Source: Methylotenera oryzisoli_B (lineage in GTDB: Bacteria > Pseudomonadota > Gammaproteobacteria > Burkholderiales > Methylophilaceae). From it: a DNA stretch of 64,000 nucleotides. Position numbers and translations under genes: made by a program. Location of the stretch: positions 1,178,001 to 1,242,000 of the forward strand of contig OZ277031.1 in the NCBI GenBank assembly GCA_965613685.1. Direction: 5' to 3'. The notes under the pieces are model-generated. The model had not been told where the DNA came from, did no database searches, and worked only from the letters and a program-made list of their open reading frames with translations. Shown one piece after another: positions 18,163 through 27,215 of this stretch. How positions within the stretch are numbered: position 1 is the stretch's first letter; the number at the start of each line of letters is the position of its first letter.

Positions 18163-18699
18163 TTAGCCGACTTTACGCAGACTGGCAGGGGCGATCTGCA
18201 TCTGAGCAGATTTACCCATCATTTCAATGAGCACCATGGCGCGGTTCTCTCCGCTGGCCATTTGGTAGACGGCTGGCAAGCCAGCGAAAGGCCCTTCTGC
18301 CACCAGCAGGTTTTCACCTTCGCTGAATAAGCGTTGCGGATCTTCGCTTAAGCCTTGCTCTTGCTGCCGTAATAAATCAATTAAGCTACTGTTGATTTTG
18401 GCCGGCTCACCGCCAAAGCTCACCAAGCCACTCAAACCCCAAGTAGAGCGAATGGGCGACCAATTTTGGCCATAACGACTGGCATCCAAGCTGATGAATA
18501 AATAACGGGGGAATAGCGGCTCTTCAATAACATTAAGGCGCTCACGGGTGAGCTTTTCTATGGCTATCATGGGCAAATAGCATTGGTAGCCCTGCTGTTG
18601 CAAATTGCTTAAGGCCCGTTGCTCTTGGCGAGGTTTGGTGTGTATCACATACCAATTTTCAGCAAGTGGCTTATCTGCCTCCGATTCAATCGACGACAT
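18163..18699 (-). CDS. rfaH: transcription antitermination factor RfaH
   Basis: 178 residues, a specialised NusG paralog. NWYVIHTKPRQEQRALSNLQQQGYQCYLPM opens the NGN domain, EPLFPRYLFISLD is the conserved core, and the C-terminal KOW part contains GENLLVAEGPFAGLPAVYQ. Length and motifs fit RfaH rather than NusG. RfaH binds paused polymerase at ops and carries it through long, poorly translated sugar operons. The gene ends about 165 bases before an ops core that leads the sugar operon, so it probably acts on its own neighbour. It follows the chain-length gene by nine bases. Confidence 0.9.
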   Translation of the reverse strand: MSSIESEADKPLAENWYVIHTKPRQEQRALSNLQQQGYQCYLPMIAIEKLTRERLNVIEEPLFPRYLFISLDASRYGQNWSPIRSTWGLSGLVSFGGEPAKINSSLIDLLRQQEQGLSEDPQRLFSEGENLLVAEGPFAGLPAVYQMASGENRAMVLIEMMGKSAQMQIAPASLRKVG

Positions 18700-18708
18700 A
18701 CCGGCCTT

Positions 18709-20001
18709 TTATTTGCCGCGTTGCAAATAGCGACGCAATAGGTTTAGACGCTCGGCCGATTCGGGTTTTTGCTTGGCAGTGTCTAAGGCGTTCATGATAA
18801 AAGCCAGCATGATGCTAATTACTAAAGCAAGTAGGGTTGCTATCACCATCATCTGCGCGCGTTTAGGCGCCGAGCGCTCTTCAGGCGGCATAGCTTTATC
18901 CACCACTTGCACCAAGGGCGACTCTTTTGCCTCATCCATCTTCGCCATCTCAAACTGCTTACTGTATAGTTCCATCAAACTTTGCTTGTATTTAAGATCG
19001 CGCATTTGATGGATATAAGCAAAACCGGTATCTGACAATTGGTTAACCGGCACTTTAACATCCGCTCCTGATGCATTAGTGCTGCCTTCAAGTTTGGTTA
19101 AGTTCGCTTTTAACGCAGCCAATGTGGCAAGGCTGCGAACGTACGCAGGGTTTTGCTCGGTCATGTAAGCACGCTTACTGGCTAGATCAAGCTCTTTCAA
19201 AGTAATTTGCGCACGAATTTCTTCAACTTTCATTAGCACAGAGGCGTTAACACGTGCACCACCTGACGTTAAGCTTGAACTGCCACCCCCTCCTGCCCCC
19301 CCTGCCGCCATGGCCACATCAAACCCACCGAATTCGTACCAACCGGTTTTTCGTTGCGTTTGCTTCATGGCCGCTTCAGCTTGTGACAAACTGACACTGG
19401 TCTCTTTAATTTGCTTTTCGTAAAACAATCTACGCTTAGCCGCTTCTGTCACGGCTAAAGTTGAATTTATGCTATCCAACTCTCTAATATAGGCATTGGC
19501 TATATTGGCCGCCATAACGGGGTCGCTGTGGGTATACTCCACGGTAATAAAGCCGTCTTTACCTGCGGCAATATTACTGGCGTACTTCAACACCTCGCGC
19601 GTTTTGGTCATGGTTTTAGTTTTATAGTGCTTTTGTAGGTCTAGCTTAACGATTACTCGATCGGCCAAGGTGCGACTTTTTAACATGCCCAAATACATGT
19701 CACTGGGATTCTTTAAACCCAGCGCCCCAGAACCTGGAATAGCATTTAGTCCACCCAAATTACCTAGTAGCGCACCCATGGAAGAATCGCTCTTGGGTTG
19801 CGGTGGCAAAATCACGGTCTTAGCTGTATATGAAAAAGGCTGCAGCATGACGTAAATTAAAGCCAACACAATAGAAGCGGCGGTAAACGCCATGATGAAT
19901 CGGTTGTATTTGGCAATAACCAACATGATGTCCATCAAGTTGATTTCATCGTCATCACTGCGTTGGCTGTGGGCTGGCAAGTTGTTGTCTGGAGTTTGCA
20001 T
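18709..20001 (-). CDS. polysaccharide chain-length/export inner-membrane protein (Wzz/BexC-like)
   Basis: 430 residues. The Wzz-type N-terminus EINLMDIMLVIAKYN precedes a first membrane segment around residues 33-55 (FIMAFTAASIVLALIYVML). A long periplasmic coiled region follows, and the second membrane segment is MMVIATLLALVISIMLAFIM near residue 395, preceded by the proline-rich DKAMPPEERSAPKR. There is no C-terminal tyrosine kinase, so this is a Wzz or KpsE/BexC type. A Gly/Ser-rich stretch of about 20 residues (GGAGGGGSSS) interrupts the coiled region. It should act with the Wza-like protein encoded 13 bases upstream. Confidence 0.82.
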   Translation of the reverse strand: MQTPDNNLPAHSQRSDDDEINLMDIMLVIAKYNRFIMAFTAASIVLALIYVMLQPFSYTAKTVILPPQPKSDSSMGALLGNLGGLNAIPGSGALGLKNPSDMYLGMLKSRTLADRVIVKLDLQKHYKTKTMTKTREVLKYASNIAAGKDGFITVEYTHSDPVMAANIANAYIRELDSINSTLAVTEAAKRRLFYEKQIKETSVSLSQAEAAMKQTQRKTGWYEFGGFDVAMAAGGAGGGGSSSLTSGGARVNASVLMKVEEIRAQITLKELDLASKRAYMTEQNPAYVRSLATLAALKANLTKLEGSTNASGADVKVPVNQLSDTGFAYIHQMRDLKYKQSLMELYSKQFEMAKMDEAKESPLVQVVDKAMPPEERSAPKRAQMMVIATLLALVISIMLAFIMNALDTAKQKPESAERLNLLRRYLQRGK

Positions 20002-20014
20002 AATTTGCCCTTAG

Positions 20015-22513
20015 CTAGAACACGCCTATGGTTTTCATGCTGGCTGCACCAATAGCAAACTGGAAGAAGATTTGTGACCAATCCCTAAGCTCTTTGGTGA
20101 GGTTGTAGCGTTCCAATTTTTCCGGAACAACGATAGCATCACCCGGCATGGCTTTGCGGCCATCAAATCCGCCGCCGAAGCTAAACATGGACCCTTGGCG
20201 CTTGCTGTAAACCAAGCCGTCTGCACGGATTAAATAGATTTCGCCGTCGTCGCCGTCGCGCGTTGCGCCACCGGCTTTAGATACGTAATCGGACACCGTT
20301 AGGTCTTTTTTATATATAAAGGCATTTTGGTTATACACCGTGCCCATGACCGTTACGGTAGAGGGTTTGGATGGCACATAGAAACGATCGCCGTCCTCCA
20401 ACTCCAGTTCCGGCACGTTCTTCAGCTCTTCCGCAAACACCGGCATTTCTAACACGATGCGGCCGGTGGCCCTTATTTTCTTCAATTTATTGATCATGAC
20501 TTTTTGCGATTCGGCATCCGTGACGGCTGAATTGGCCACGTCTTGGCTTAAGGCGGCGGCGGTACGTCTGGTCATGGTGCGCTGAATTTCGGCATCCATT
20601 TGTGCCAACATGCCGTCCATTCTTTTTTGCTGGAATTTACGGGTTGATTCACGCGAAAACTCTGCACCAAACAAGTAAGCTTCGGGGGTAAGGCCACCGA
20701 CACGCTCTACCAATTGGCGCAACTTCTCACCGGGCAACACTTGATATACACCAGGACTCGCCACTTCGCCTTCTAAGATCACGTAATTGTTCTTTTTAGC
20801 AGACGGTACTTGAATGTCGTCTTTAGAAAACAGGGTGACGATATCGCCGGCTTGCAGAGCGATGTTTTGCTCGGCATCGCCCATCAGGGCTTTGCCTAGG
20901 TTAAATGGAATTAACTTGGTGCTTAGGTCTTTTCTATCCAAGCGTTCAACGGTAGCGTAATCCCAGTTGATTTCAGGCACGCGCTCAACCAACTTTTGTT
21001 GTTGCTGCGCTTCCTCTTCCTCGAGTAATTTTGCTTTCTTTCTATCGTTGGCATCCATGCCGCCATTTTTAGTTGAATCGGCATCCAATTCCGCATCGGT
21101 TTTGTTTGGGTTGCTTTTTTGATCGGCGGCCGCATCGTCTTCCATTTTTTTGGTATCTATCTGGTTCTTTTTAAACCACACGGTATCGCTGCTAGGCTTG
21201 ATTTGATTATTCTTAAACCAAGCGGCATCGTTGGTTTTGTCGGATTGGTTTTTTCTAACCCAATAGCTGTCGGTAATCAAAGCCGCTCTATTTGGAATGA
21301 TGTCCTTAATACGCAAGCCGGCTTTCCATGGTTTTCTGCCGGCTTGTGAACCGGCGATGTTGCCACGCAAAGTAATGGCGTTATCAAACTCAGCCGATAT
21401 GGCTAACACCTTTACCAAATCCCCATCGCGCATTAATTTGGTTAAGCCGGTTTTATCCAACTGGAATTCGTCAACCTTACGCACTTGACGGTCGTGTATG
21501 CGCTCTACCGTGACTTTTTTGCCCGAGGCAACATTGGTTAAGCCGCCGGCCAAATTGATTAATTCGGCCAAGCTGTCGTCGCCTTTTAGCTCATAAATGG
21601 CAGGCGTGTTAACGCTACCGGATATGGCGGCCATGGCACCTATCGCTGGAATGTAAATCACGTCACCGGACAGCAATTGCACGTCTTTGGATTTATCGCC
21701 TTTGAGCAATAAATCGTACATATCAAAATCGCTGATGACCTTGCCGCCGCGTTTTAATTGAATGTGGCGCATGGAGCCTTTAACCGATGGGCCGCCGGTA
21801 GCAAAAATAGCGTTTACCAAGGTGCTGAGTGAACTTAAGGTGTAACTGCCTGGCTTAGTCGCTTGACCGACTACGAACACTTGGATGGAACGCAGTTTGC
21901 CCAATGAGGCATCCAATTCAAAATTGCGGAAATTTTTGCTGAAGGCTTTTTTCAAATGCGCTTGCAGGTTTTGGTAGCGCACGCCAACCACGGCAATTTG
22001 GCCCAACTGCGGCAGGTTAATCATGCCGTTGCGATCCACTGTAGCAGTGGTTGAGCCTTCAATGGCACCCCACCAACTGATCAATAGCTCATCGCCTGGG
22101 CCAATTAAGTAATCGGGCGTAACCGGCACGTTATCAACCGGTAAGAATTTATCAGTTTGATTAGCCTCGGTCGATTTAACAAACAAATCGTGGCCGTATA
22201 TGGGCAATAAATAGCCGGTGGACTGCGTAACAAAGTCTTGGAATTCGCTTTTTACAATCGGCTCTTCTTTGTTTTGTGCGTTAGTGTCGGTGGTGGCTTT
22301 GGGCTTTTGCGTGGTAGGGGACTTAGTCACCACTGGAGCAGCGGCTGGGGCTGGCAAGTTAGGACCAAGCAAGCCGGATAGAGTGGAAGAAAGCGACAAG
22401 CCGGACAAACCCATGCCTTGCAGGGTAGCTTGATCTATGGCCCAGGAGCTGGAAAAACTCAACATCGCCAAGGTAGCCAAGACTAAACGCAAACTCTTTT
22501 TCACTGTGCTCAT
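20015..22513 (-). CDS. wza: outer-membrane polysaccharide export protein, Wza-like with SLBB domains
   Basis: 832 residues, much longer than E. coli Wza (about 380). A signal peptide (SLRLVLATLAMLSFSSSWA) lacks a lipobox Cys. A polysaccharide-export domain starts near YLIGPGDELLISWWG, followed by several SLBB domains (VFVVGQATKPGSYTL, AISGSVNTPAIYEL, VILEGEVASPGVYQV, VTVMGTVYNQNAFIY). The C-terminus ends with a hydrophobic helix region. Between SLBB domains, near residues 415-455, three roughly 14-residue repeats with the core W-F-K-x-NQ precede a charged Asp/Lys-rich linker. It heads a wza-chain-length-rfaH operon. Confidence 0.82.
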   Translation of the reverse strand: MSTVKKSLRLVLATLAMLSFSSSWAIDQATLQGMGLSGLSLSSTLSGLLGPNLPAPAAAPVVTKSPTTQKPKATTDTNAQNKEEPIVKSEFQDFVTQSTGYLLPIYGHDLFVKSTEANQTDKFLPVDNVPVTPDYLIGPGDELLISWWGAIEGSTTATVDRNGMINLPQLGQIAVVGVRYQNLQAHLKKAFSKNFRNFELDASLGKLRSIQVFVVGQATKPGSYTLSSLSTLVNAIFATGGPSVKGSMRHIQLKRGGKVISDFDMYDLLLKGDKSKDVQLLSGDVIYIPAIGAMAAISGSVNTPAIYELKGDDSLAELINLAGGLTNVASGKKVTVERIHDRQVRKVDEFQLDKTGLTKLMRDGDLVKVLAISAEFDNAITLRGNIAGSQAGRKPWKAGLRIKDIIPNRAALITDSYWVRKNQSDKTNDAAWFKNNQIKPSSDTVWFKKNQIDTKKMEDDAAADQKSNPNKTDAELDADSTKNGGMDANDRKKAKLLEEEEAQQQQKLVERVPEINWDYATVERLDRKDLSTKLIPFNLGKALMGDAEQNIALQAGDIVTLFSKDDIQVPSAKKNNYVILEGEVASPGVYQVLPGEKLRQLVERVGGLTPEAYLFGAEFSRESTRKFQQKRMDGMLAQMDAEIQRTMTRRTAAALSQDVANSAVTDAESQKVMINKLKKIRATGRIVLEMPVFAEELKNVPELELEDGDRFYVPSKPSTVTVMGTVYNQNAFIYKKDLTVSDYVSKAGGATRDGDDGEIYLIRADGLVYSKRQGSMFSFGGGFDGRKAMPGDAIVVPEKLERYNLTKELRDWSQIFFQFAIGAASMKTIGVF

Positions 22514-22816
22514 TTAGAAAAACCGTTCGTATGTATTTAAAGTGTGAGCGATTTTAGCAGAAAAATGCTTTCTGGCTAAGCATTCGCCAATTCAATACAT
22601 GCGAGTTTATTGGGCGGTCTTGTTTAGCCGGAGTACTGATGATCATGCCTCTAGTGCCTTGCCTACAAAAGCTCATTGCATCGCCAAGCCAGCGTCATGG
22701 TTTTTGTTATATAATTTGCCCGCAAGCGTTTAATCCTAAACCATAAAAACACAAAAAGCCGTCAACCTTAAACTACTTAAGCTTGCCCATGGACGCCTTA
22801 GGATGAGTTAAATTTT
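22514..22816. promoter_or_regulatory. divergent promoter region between wza-like and MraY-like genes
   Basis: About 300 bp with no ORF, separating divergent export and initiating-transferase genes. On the plus strand TATAAT at 22710-22715 is a perfect -10 about 100 bases before the transferase, but no good -35 sits 17 bases upstream. No ops core and no dispersed repeat were found in the gap. Confidence 0.45.
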
Positions 22817-24388
22817 ATGTTAAGCAAAAACTCCCTTTCTTACCCTATATTGATTGCTGGCTTCATCGCCACCACCCTATTGGCGTTGTCCTTACGCCCC
22901 ACCCCACACCACGCCTTTATTAGCATGACCAATGCGGACAAAGTGGCCATCAGCTATTTATGGCAAGCCGACATCAGCAAACAAAATTGCCAAGAAAAAT
23001 TGGGCGTCCTAGACGAAATTGTTTTAGAGCATTGCCCCGATTGCGAGATTCAGCAGCAGCTATGCTTAGCCAGCTTAAGCGATCAGCAAACAACCATTCT
23101 ATCCAGCCAAGCACTCCCTACCGCCTCCATCCGTTTGCACGATGGCGTGATAGCCTACCAAGCCGCTGATACGAAAGTGGCGTTGCGGGCCTGCCAGCAA
23201 GATGCAAAGATACAAAGCGATTTTAGGCATCGCCTTAACTGCTTGCCTAGCGACACTTTGCGGCCCATGCTGGACACGCAGCATTATAACTTTTGGCAAG
23301 ACTTGGCCGAGATGGCTTTGTTGCTAATCAGTGCCGGGCTAATCAGCTGGTTTATATGCTATTTAATTTTGCGCTACGAAAGTTTGCATGCGCAATACAG
23401 TCACGACCACACGCATGCCGGCATACAAAAGTTTCATGCGCAGGCAACGCCGCGCATAGGCGGCATCGCCTTATTTGCTGGCTTGCTGGCCTCGGTAGCG
23501 ATAGAGATCGTGTTTAACATCGTCAACCCGAGTAACAACATAGGTTTTGCCTACTTCATTATCGCCAGCGCACCGGTGTTTTTAGGCGGCATCATTGAAG
23601 ACGTTACCAAAAACGTAGGCGTGGCCCAGCGCTTGTTGTTTTCCATGGTGTCGGCTGCCATTGCTATTTGGCTATTGGGCGCTCTGATCAATCGCATTGA
23701 CATTGGCCCAATAGACAGCGTGTTACTGTCCGCCCCCATGGCCATCGCCTTCACTATTTTAGGCATCAGTGGCGTGTGCCATGCCATGAACATCATCGAT
23801 GGCTACCACGGTTTATCCGCCGGTTATGCCAGCATTGCGCTGGTCGCGCTCATAGCCGTTGCCTTCCAAGTGAACGACCATTTGGTCATCGCCATAGGCG
23901 TGGCTTTGCTAGGCAGTTTGCTAGGTTTTTTAAGGTGGAACTGGCCGCACGGCAAAATCTTTATGGGCGATGGCGGTGCGTATTTATTGGGCTTTAGTCT
24001 GGCCGAGCTAGCCATATTGCTGTTATACCGCAACCCAAGCGTGTCGCCTTGGTTTACCGCCAGCTTGATGGCTTACCCAATAGTGGAAACGCTGTACTCC
24101 ATGTTTAGGCGCAAAGTGATTGCTAAAACCAAAACCGGCCTACCGGACGACCAGCACATGCACCAATTGATATTCAGCAAAATTATCCGTGGCCATGCTA
24201 AAAATCGGCCCGAGCAGCTCAACCACCATAACAGCCGCGTGGCCCTATACATTTGGCTGCCTGCCGCAGCAAATGCCCTTATGGCCTGTTGGTTTTGGTC
24301 TTCCTCCGCGATTTTAATGCCCTTAACCTTGGCCAGTTGCGTGCTCTATGTGCTGGTTTACCGCAAGCTGTTATCATTGCCCGATTGA
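22817..24388 (+). CDS. MraY/WecA-family undecaprenyl-phosphate sugar-1-phosphate transferase with N-terminal ectodomain
   Basis: 523 residues, against about 350 for the family. The catalytic part starts near residue 165: membrane segments, PRIGGIALFAGLLA, NIIDGYHGLSAGYAS, GDGGAYLLGF and DDQHMHQLIF (the HxH motif). These make it a WecA-type transferase that loads the first sugar phosphate onto undecaprenyl phosphate. Before it lies a signal-anchor (residues 10-26) and about 130 residues predicted outside the membrane, with six Cys (58, 73, 76, 83, 126, 142). I do not recognise this ectodomain. It faces the export genes across a shared promoter region. Confidence 0.83.
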   Translation: MLSKNSLSYPILIAGFIATTLLALSLRPTPHHAFISMTNADKVAISYLWQADISKQNCQEKLGVLDEIVLEHCPDCEIQQQLCLASLSDQQTTILSSQALPTASIRLHDGVIAYQAADTKVALRACQQDAKIQSDFRHRLNCLPSDTLRPMLDTQHYNFWQDLAEMALLLISAGLISWFICYLILRYESLHAQYSHDHTHAGIQKFHAQATPRIGGIALFAGLLASVAIEIVFNIVNPSNNIGFAYFIIASAPVFLGGIIEDVTKNVGVAQRLLFSMVSAAIAIWLLGALINRIDIGPIDSVLLSAPMAIAFTILGISGVCHAMNIIDGYHGLSAGYASIALVALIAVAFQVNDHLVIAIGVALLGSLLGFLRWNWPHGKIFMGDGGAYLLGFSLAELAILLLYRNPSVSPWFTASLMAYPIVETLYSMFRRKVIAKTKTGLPDDQHMHQLIFSKIIRGHAKNRPEQLNHHNSRVALYIWLPAAANALMACWFWSSSAILMPLTLASCVLYVLVYRKLLSLPD

Positions 24389-24479
24389 CAGCATAAACCG
24401 ACCCCGTATTCATGCGCATTAAACCCATCATTCAGCCAATTGCGAGCTCCCTTGTAGTTCGCGCTATCCGTAAACTTGC

Positions 24480-24584
24480 AGGTCGGGATTCATCTCAGCA
24501 TAATTTCTGTTGGTCGGGATTCATCCCGACATGTCGGACTAAAGCCCGACCTACCATACTTATCGGGATGAATCCCGACCTACG
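24480..24584. repeat. GTCGGGAT-type palindromic repeat cluster
   Basis: Copies of a dispersed palindrome (GTCGGGATTCATCCCGAC and its variant GTCGGACTAAAGCCCGAC) lie side by side, ending right before the start codon of the next gene. The same family occurs at 27388, 30499, 48057, 56207 and 56341. Confidence 0.85.
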
Positions 24585-24585
24585 T

Positions 24586-26193
24586 ATGTGGTTCTTGGCC
24601 CTGCTGTGCTTGCCTACATTGGCCGTGGCCGATGAGGATTACACCTTTCCGTTGGGGCCAGATCACACGCCAACCAAACTCAACATGAGCAACAAGCTGG
24701 CCAATCCGCCGACCTACAACGAGGCATACGCGAACAATCATTTAATTCAACCCACGACCAGCGCCGTGCGTTTAACGTACGAATCACTTAACTTGCCCGG
24801 CGGCGAGTCCATGGGCATGTTGGGCGGCGACGTGCTGGTCAATGTCCACGAAAACGTGCGCGTGGGAGTGGGCGCATACGGTGCCGTCGAGGGTCAACGC
24901 GGCGGCTTCATCACCCTGGGCGTTGAAGGCGAATTGCAACAGCGCATCAGCGATGCCTGGGTCAGCCATGCCGGCTTGTTTGTTGGTGCAGGCGGCGGCC
25001 ATGGCAGCAATGCTTTATCCGGCGGCGGCCTGATGTTGCGTGGTGACTTAGGCGTTACTTACGAAAGCAAGGGCTATGGCAACATCGGACTGGGCGTTAG
25101 CCACGTGCGCTTCCCATCGGGCGACATCAGCAGCACCCAACCTTACATACAATACGAATACCCGTTTAACAGCTTATTGGGTTCGGGTTGGCTAGGCGCA
25201 CCGCCTAAAGACAGCGGCCTGCGTATCGACCCGGTGCAAGCCAACAACAATGAATTTGCTTTAGTCGGCCGCCATTATGAATTGGCCTCCAAAGCCAGAC
25301 GCGATGACGGTGGCGTGCAAAACAGCAGCATGCAATTGGTCGGCGTGGAATGGCTAAGCTACTTAAACGACAATTGGTTTGTTAAAGTGGAATCCGAAGG
25401 CGCCATGGGTGGTGACAACAACGGCTACATGCAAATTCTCTTGGGCGGCGGCCTGCGCTTACCCATCACTCGCAGCACCAGCATTAAATTGCATGCGGCT
25501 GCAGGCCCAGCTGGCGGTGGCGGTGCCGATGTGGGAGGCGGACTATTGCTGGATGCCGGCCTAGGCCTGCAACAAAAAATCAGTCGACACCTGGCGCTGG
25601 AGCTATCAGCAGGCGGCGTGATGGCCCCATCGCATACGTTTGAAGCGCTGAATGTGGCAGTCAAACTCAATTACCAATTTGGCATGCCCGATGTCGGCAC
25701 CTCGCCGGTGTCTTGGTATGGTTTAGGCGAATTTGACACCACGCCACTGCGCGTGCGCTTGACCAATCAAACTTACTTTAAAGCCGATGACCGCTGGCGC
25801 AATGGCGACGTCAACCAAGAGGTGAGCAACCTCGGCGTGCAAATGGATTATTTCTTAACGCCTAACTGGTATTTAACCGGCCAAGGATTGGCCGCTTATG
25901 CCGGCGATGCCGGTGCTTACATGGTGGGTGAAGTGGGCTTAGGTAGCGTTTGGAATGTCACGCCAAATTGGTTTATTGAAGGCGAAGCGCTATTCGGCGC
26001 GGCCGGTGGCGGTGGCTTAGCGGTTGGCAGCGGCTTGGTTGCGCAAGCCAATGCGTCCGTGGGTTACCGCTTAAACAAAGCCTTGTCTATTATTGCCACG
26101 GCTGGTCGCATTGAAGCGCTGCAAGGCGACTTTAAAGCCAACGTCGCCGGCGTGTCGCTGGCTTACCAATTTAGCGCGTTTACCAGTAAGTAA
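24586..26193 (+). CDS. outer-membrane beta-barrel-type protein with three internal repeats
   Basis: 535 residues from the ATG at 24586, chosen because MWFLALLCLPTLAVA followed by DED is a clean signal peptide; the open frame further upstream is only repeat DNA read through. Three homologous blocks of about 140 residues follow, each with a Gly-rich core (GAGGGHGSNAL, GPAGGGGADVGGG, GAAGGGGLAVG) and alternating aromatic/polar strands ending in an aromatic (YEYPF, LNYQFG, LAYQFSAF). This fits an outer-membrane or surface beta-barrel, possibly helping export of the adjacent polysaccharide. I do not recognise a named family. No clear Shine-Dalgarno site is visible. Confidence 0.65.
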   Translation: MWFLALLCLPTLAVADEDYTFPLGPDHTPTKLNMSNKLANPPTYNEAYANNHLIQPTTSAVRLTYESLNLPGGESMGMLGGDVLVNVHENVRVGVGAYGAVEGQRGGFITLGVEGELQQRISDAWVSHAGLFVGAGGGHGSNALSGGGLMLRGDLGVTYESKGYGNIGLGVSHVRFPSGDISSTQPYIQYEYPFNSLLGSGWLGAPPKDSGLRIDPVQANNNEFALVGRHYELASKARRDDGGVQNSSMQLVGVEWLSYLNDNWFVKVESEGAMGGDNNGYMQILLGGGLRLPITRSTSIKLHAAAGPAGGGGADVGGGLLLDAGLGLQQKISRHLALELSAGGVMAPSHTFEALNVAVKLNYQFGMPDVGTSPVSWYGLGEFDTTPLRVRLTNQTYFKADDRWRNGDVNQEVSNLGVQMDYFLTPNWYLTGQGLAAYAGDAGAYMVGEVGLGSVWNVTPNWFIEGEALFGAAGGGGLAVGSGLVAQANASVGYRLNKALSIIATAGRIEALQGDFKANVAGVSLAYQFSAFTSK

Positions 26194-26198
26194 TTATT

Positions 26199-26361
26199 CG
26201 CGGCGGGGCGCCGCTCCTACAAAACCAAGCTCCACATAGATGGGTTTTAATGTAGGAGCGGCGCCCCGCCGCGATCATCGTATTTCGCGGTTACAGACAG
26301 CTCCTACCAAACCAAGCTGTACATAGATGGGTTTTAATGTGGGAGCGGCGCCCCGCCGCGA
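26199..26361. repeat. 163-bp composite REP block, copy 1
   Basis: Four REP units in two inverted pairs (heads GTAGGAGCGG facing out), including one degenerate TTACAGACAG unit, joined by the spacer AAGCT..ACATAGATGGGTTTTAATG. The copy at 27216-27378 has the same length and differs at four positions by my reading. The two copies are direct repeats around the toxin-antitoxin genes. Confidence 0.9.
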
Positions 26362-26501
26362 TAAGATCGTCTTGAACCTCTAGTCTCGATAAACCAGCCT
26401 GCATCAATGGAAAGATACAGCTTCATCAAAATTAGTCTTGCACCTATAAATTAGTTGTAGTAATGTTTCTACATTACCTGCCTAATCGCACTGGAGACCT
26501 A

Positions 26502-26756
26502 ATGAACATCACCACTTTATCCAGCAGAGAATTCAATCAATCTGCCAGTGAAGCCAAGAAGGCGGCCAATAAAGGGCCGGTGTTTATAACGGACAGAGGC
26601 CAACCTGCTCATGTATTGATTAGCATCGATACTTACAAAAAACTAACCGGCAGTCGCCAAAAAATTGCGGATTTGCTGGCCATGCCAGGCACGCTAGATG
26701 ATGAGTTTGATGCGCCCCGCTTACTCGATATGCCACAAGCAGCGGACTTGAGCTAG
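26502..26756 (+). CDS. Phd/YefM-type antitoxin
   Basis: 84 residues from the ATG at 26502, chosen because GGAGA precedes it closely; the frame extends upstream to 26463 but without a ribosome site. LSSREFNQSASEAKKAANKGPVFITDRGQPAHVLISIDTY is the Phd/YefM DNA-binding fold (operator binding and autoregulation). The C-terminal tail should wrap the toxin. Its stop overlaps the toxin GTG start by one base (TAGTG), the usual coupling of such pairs. Confidence 0.87.
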   Translation: MNITTLSSREFNQSASEAKKAANKGPVFITDRGQPAHVLISIDTYKKLTGSRQKIADLLAMPGTLDDEFDAPRLLDMPQAADLS

Positions 26757-27172
26757 TGTTTATTCTAGACACCAACGTCGTTTCAGAACTACGTAAAATT
26801 AGGCTAGGGCGTGCCGACAAACAATTTAGCAAGTGGGCGGACAGCATGGAAACGGCCGACTTGTATTTATCGGCCATCACCGTGCAAGAATTGGAGATGG
26901 GGGTGTTGCTATTGGAACGGCGCGATGCCAAACAAGGCGCCATTTTTCGCACCTGGCTGGACCATCATGTTTTGCCGGCATTTAGTGGGCGTATTTTACC
27001 CATTGATACGGCTGTCGCGCTTTTTAGCGCTAAACTGCATGTACCCAACCCTCAGCCAGTTAGAGATGGGCTGATTGCAGCGACCGCATTGGTGCATGGC
27101 ATGAGCGTGGTCACCCGGAATGTCGCTGACTTTTCATCCAGTGGCGTGACTGTTATCAACCCCTGGGATTAA
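26756..27172 (+). CDS. VapC/FitB-type PIN-domain toxin
   Basis: 138 residues starting with GTG. PIN-domain acidic residues are in place: Asp5 in FILDTNVVSEL, Glu45 in ITVQELEMGV, Asp104 in PVRDGLIAATAL and Asp125 in RNVADF. These should bind the metal for RNA cleavage. FitB-like features (VVSELRK, DTAVALFSAKLH) are visible. The gene pair is intact and is bracketed by two nearly identical repeat blocks, suggesting it travelled or duplicated its borders as a cassette. Confidence 0.88.
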   Translation: MFILDTNVVSELRKIRLGRADKQFSKWADSMETADLYLSAITVQELEMGVLLLERRDAKQGAIFRTWLDHHVLPAFSGRILPIDTAVALFSAKLHVPNPQPVRDGLIAATALVHGMSVVTRNVADFSSSGVTVINPWD

Positions 27173-27215
27173 ATCATCGCCACGTTCAATCAGCTTCGGA
27201 AGCTAATGGATTAAT

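Noticed and set aside
24412..24585. Upstream extension of the outer-membrane protein frame by 58 codons
   Set aside because: The extra codons are palindromic repeat DNA; the signal peptide begins only at 24586.
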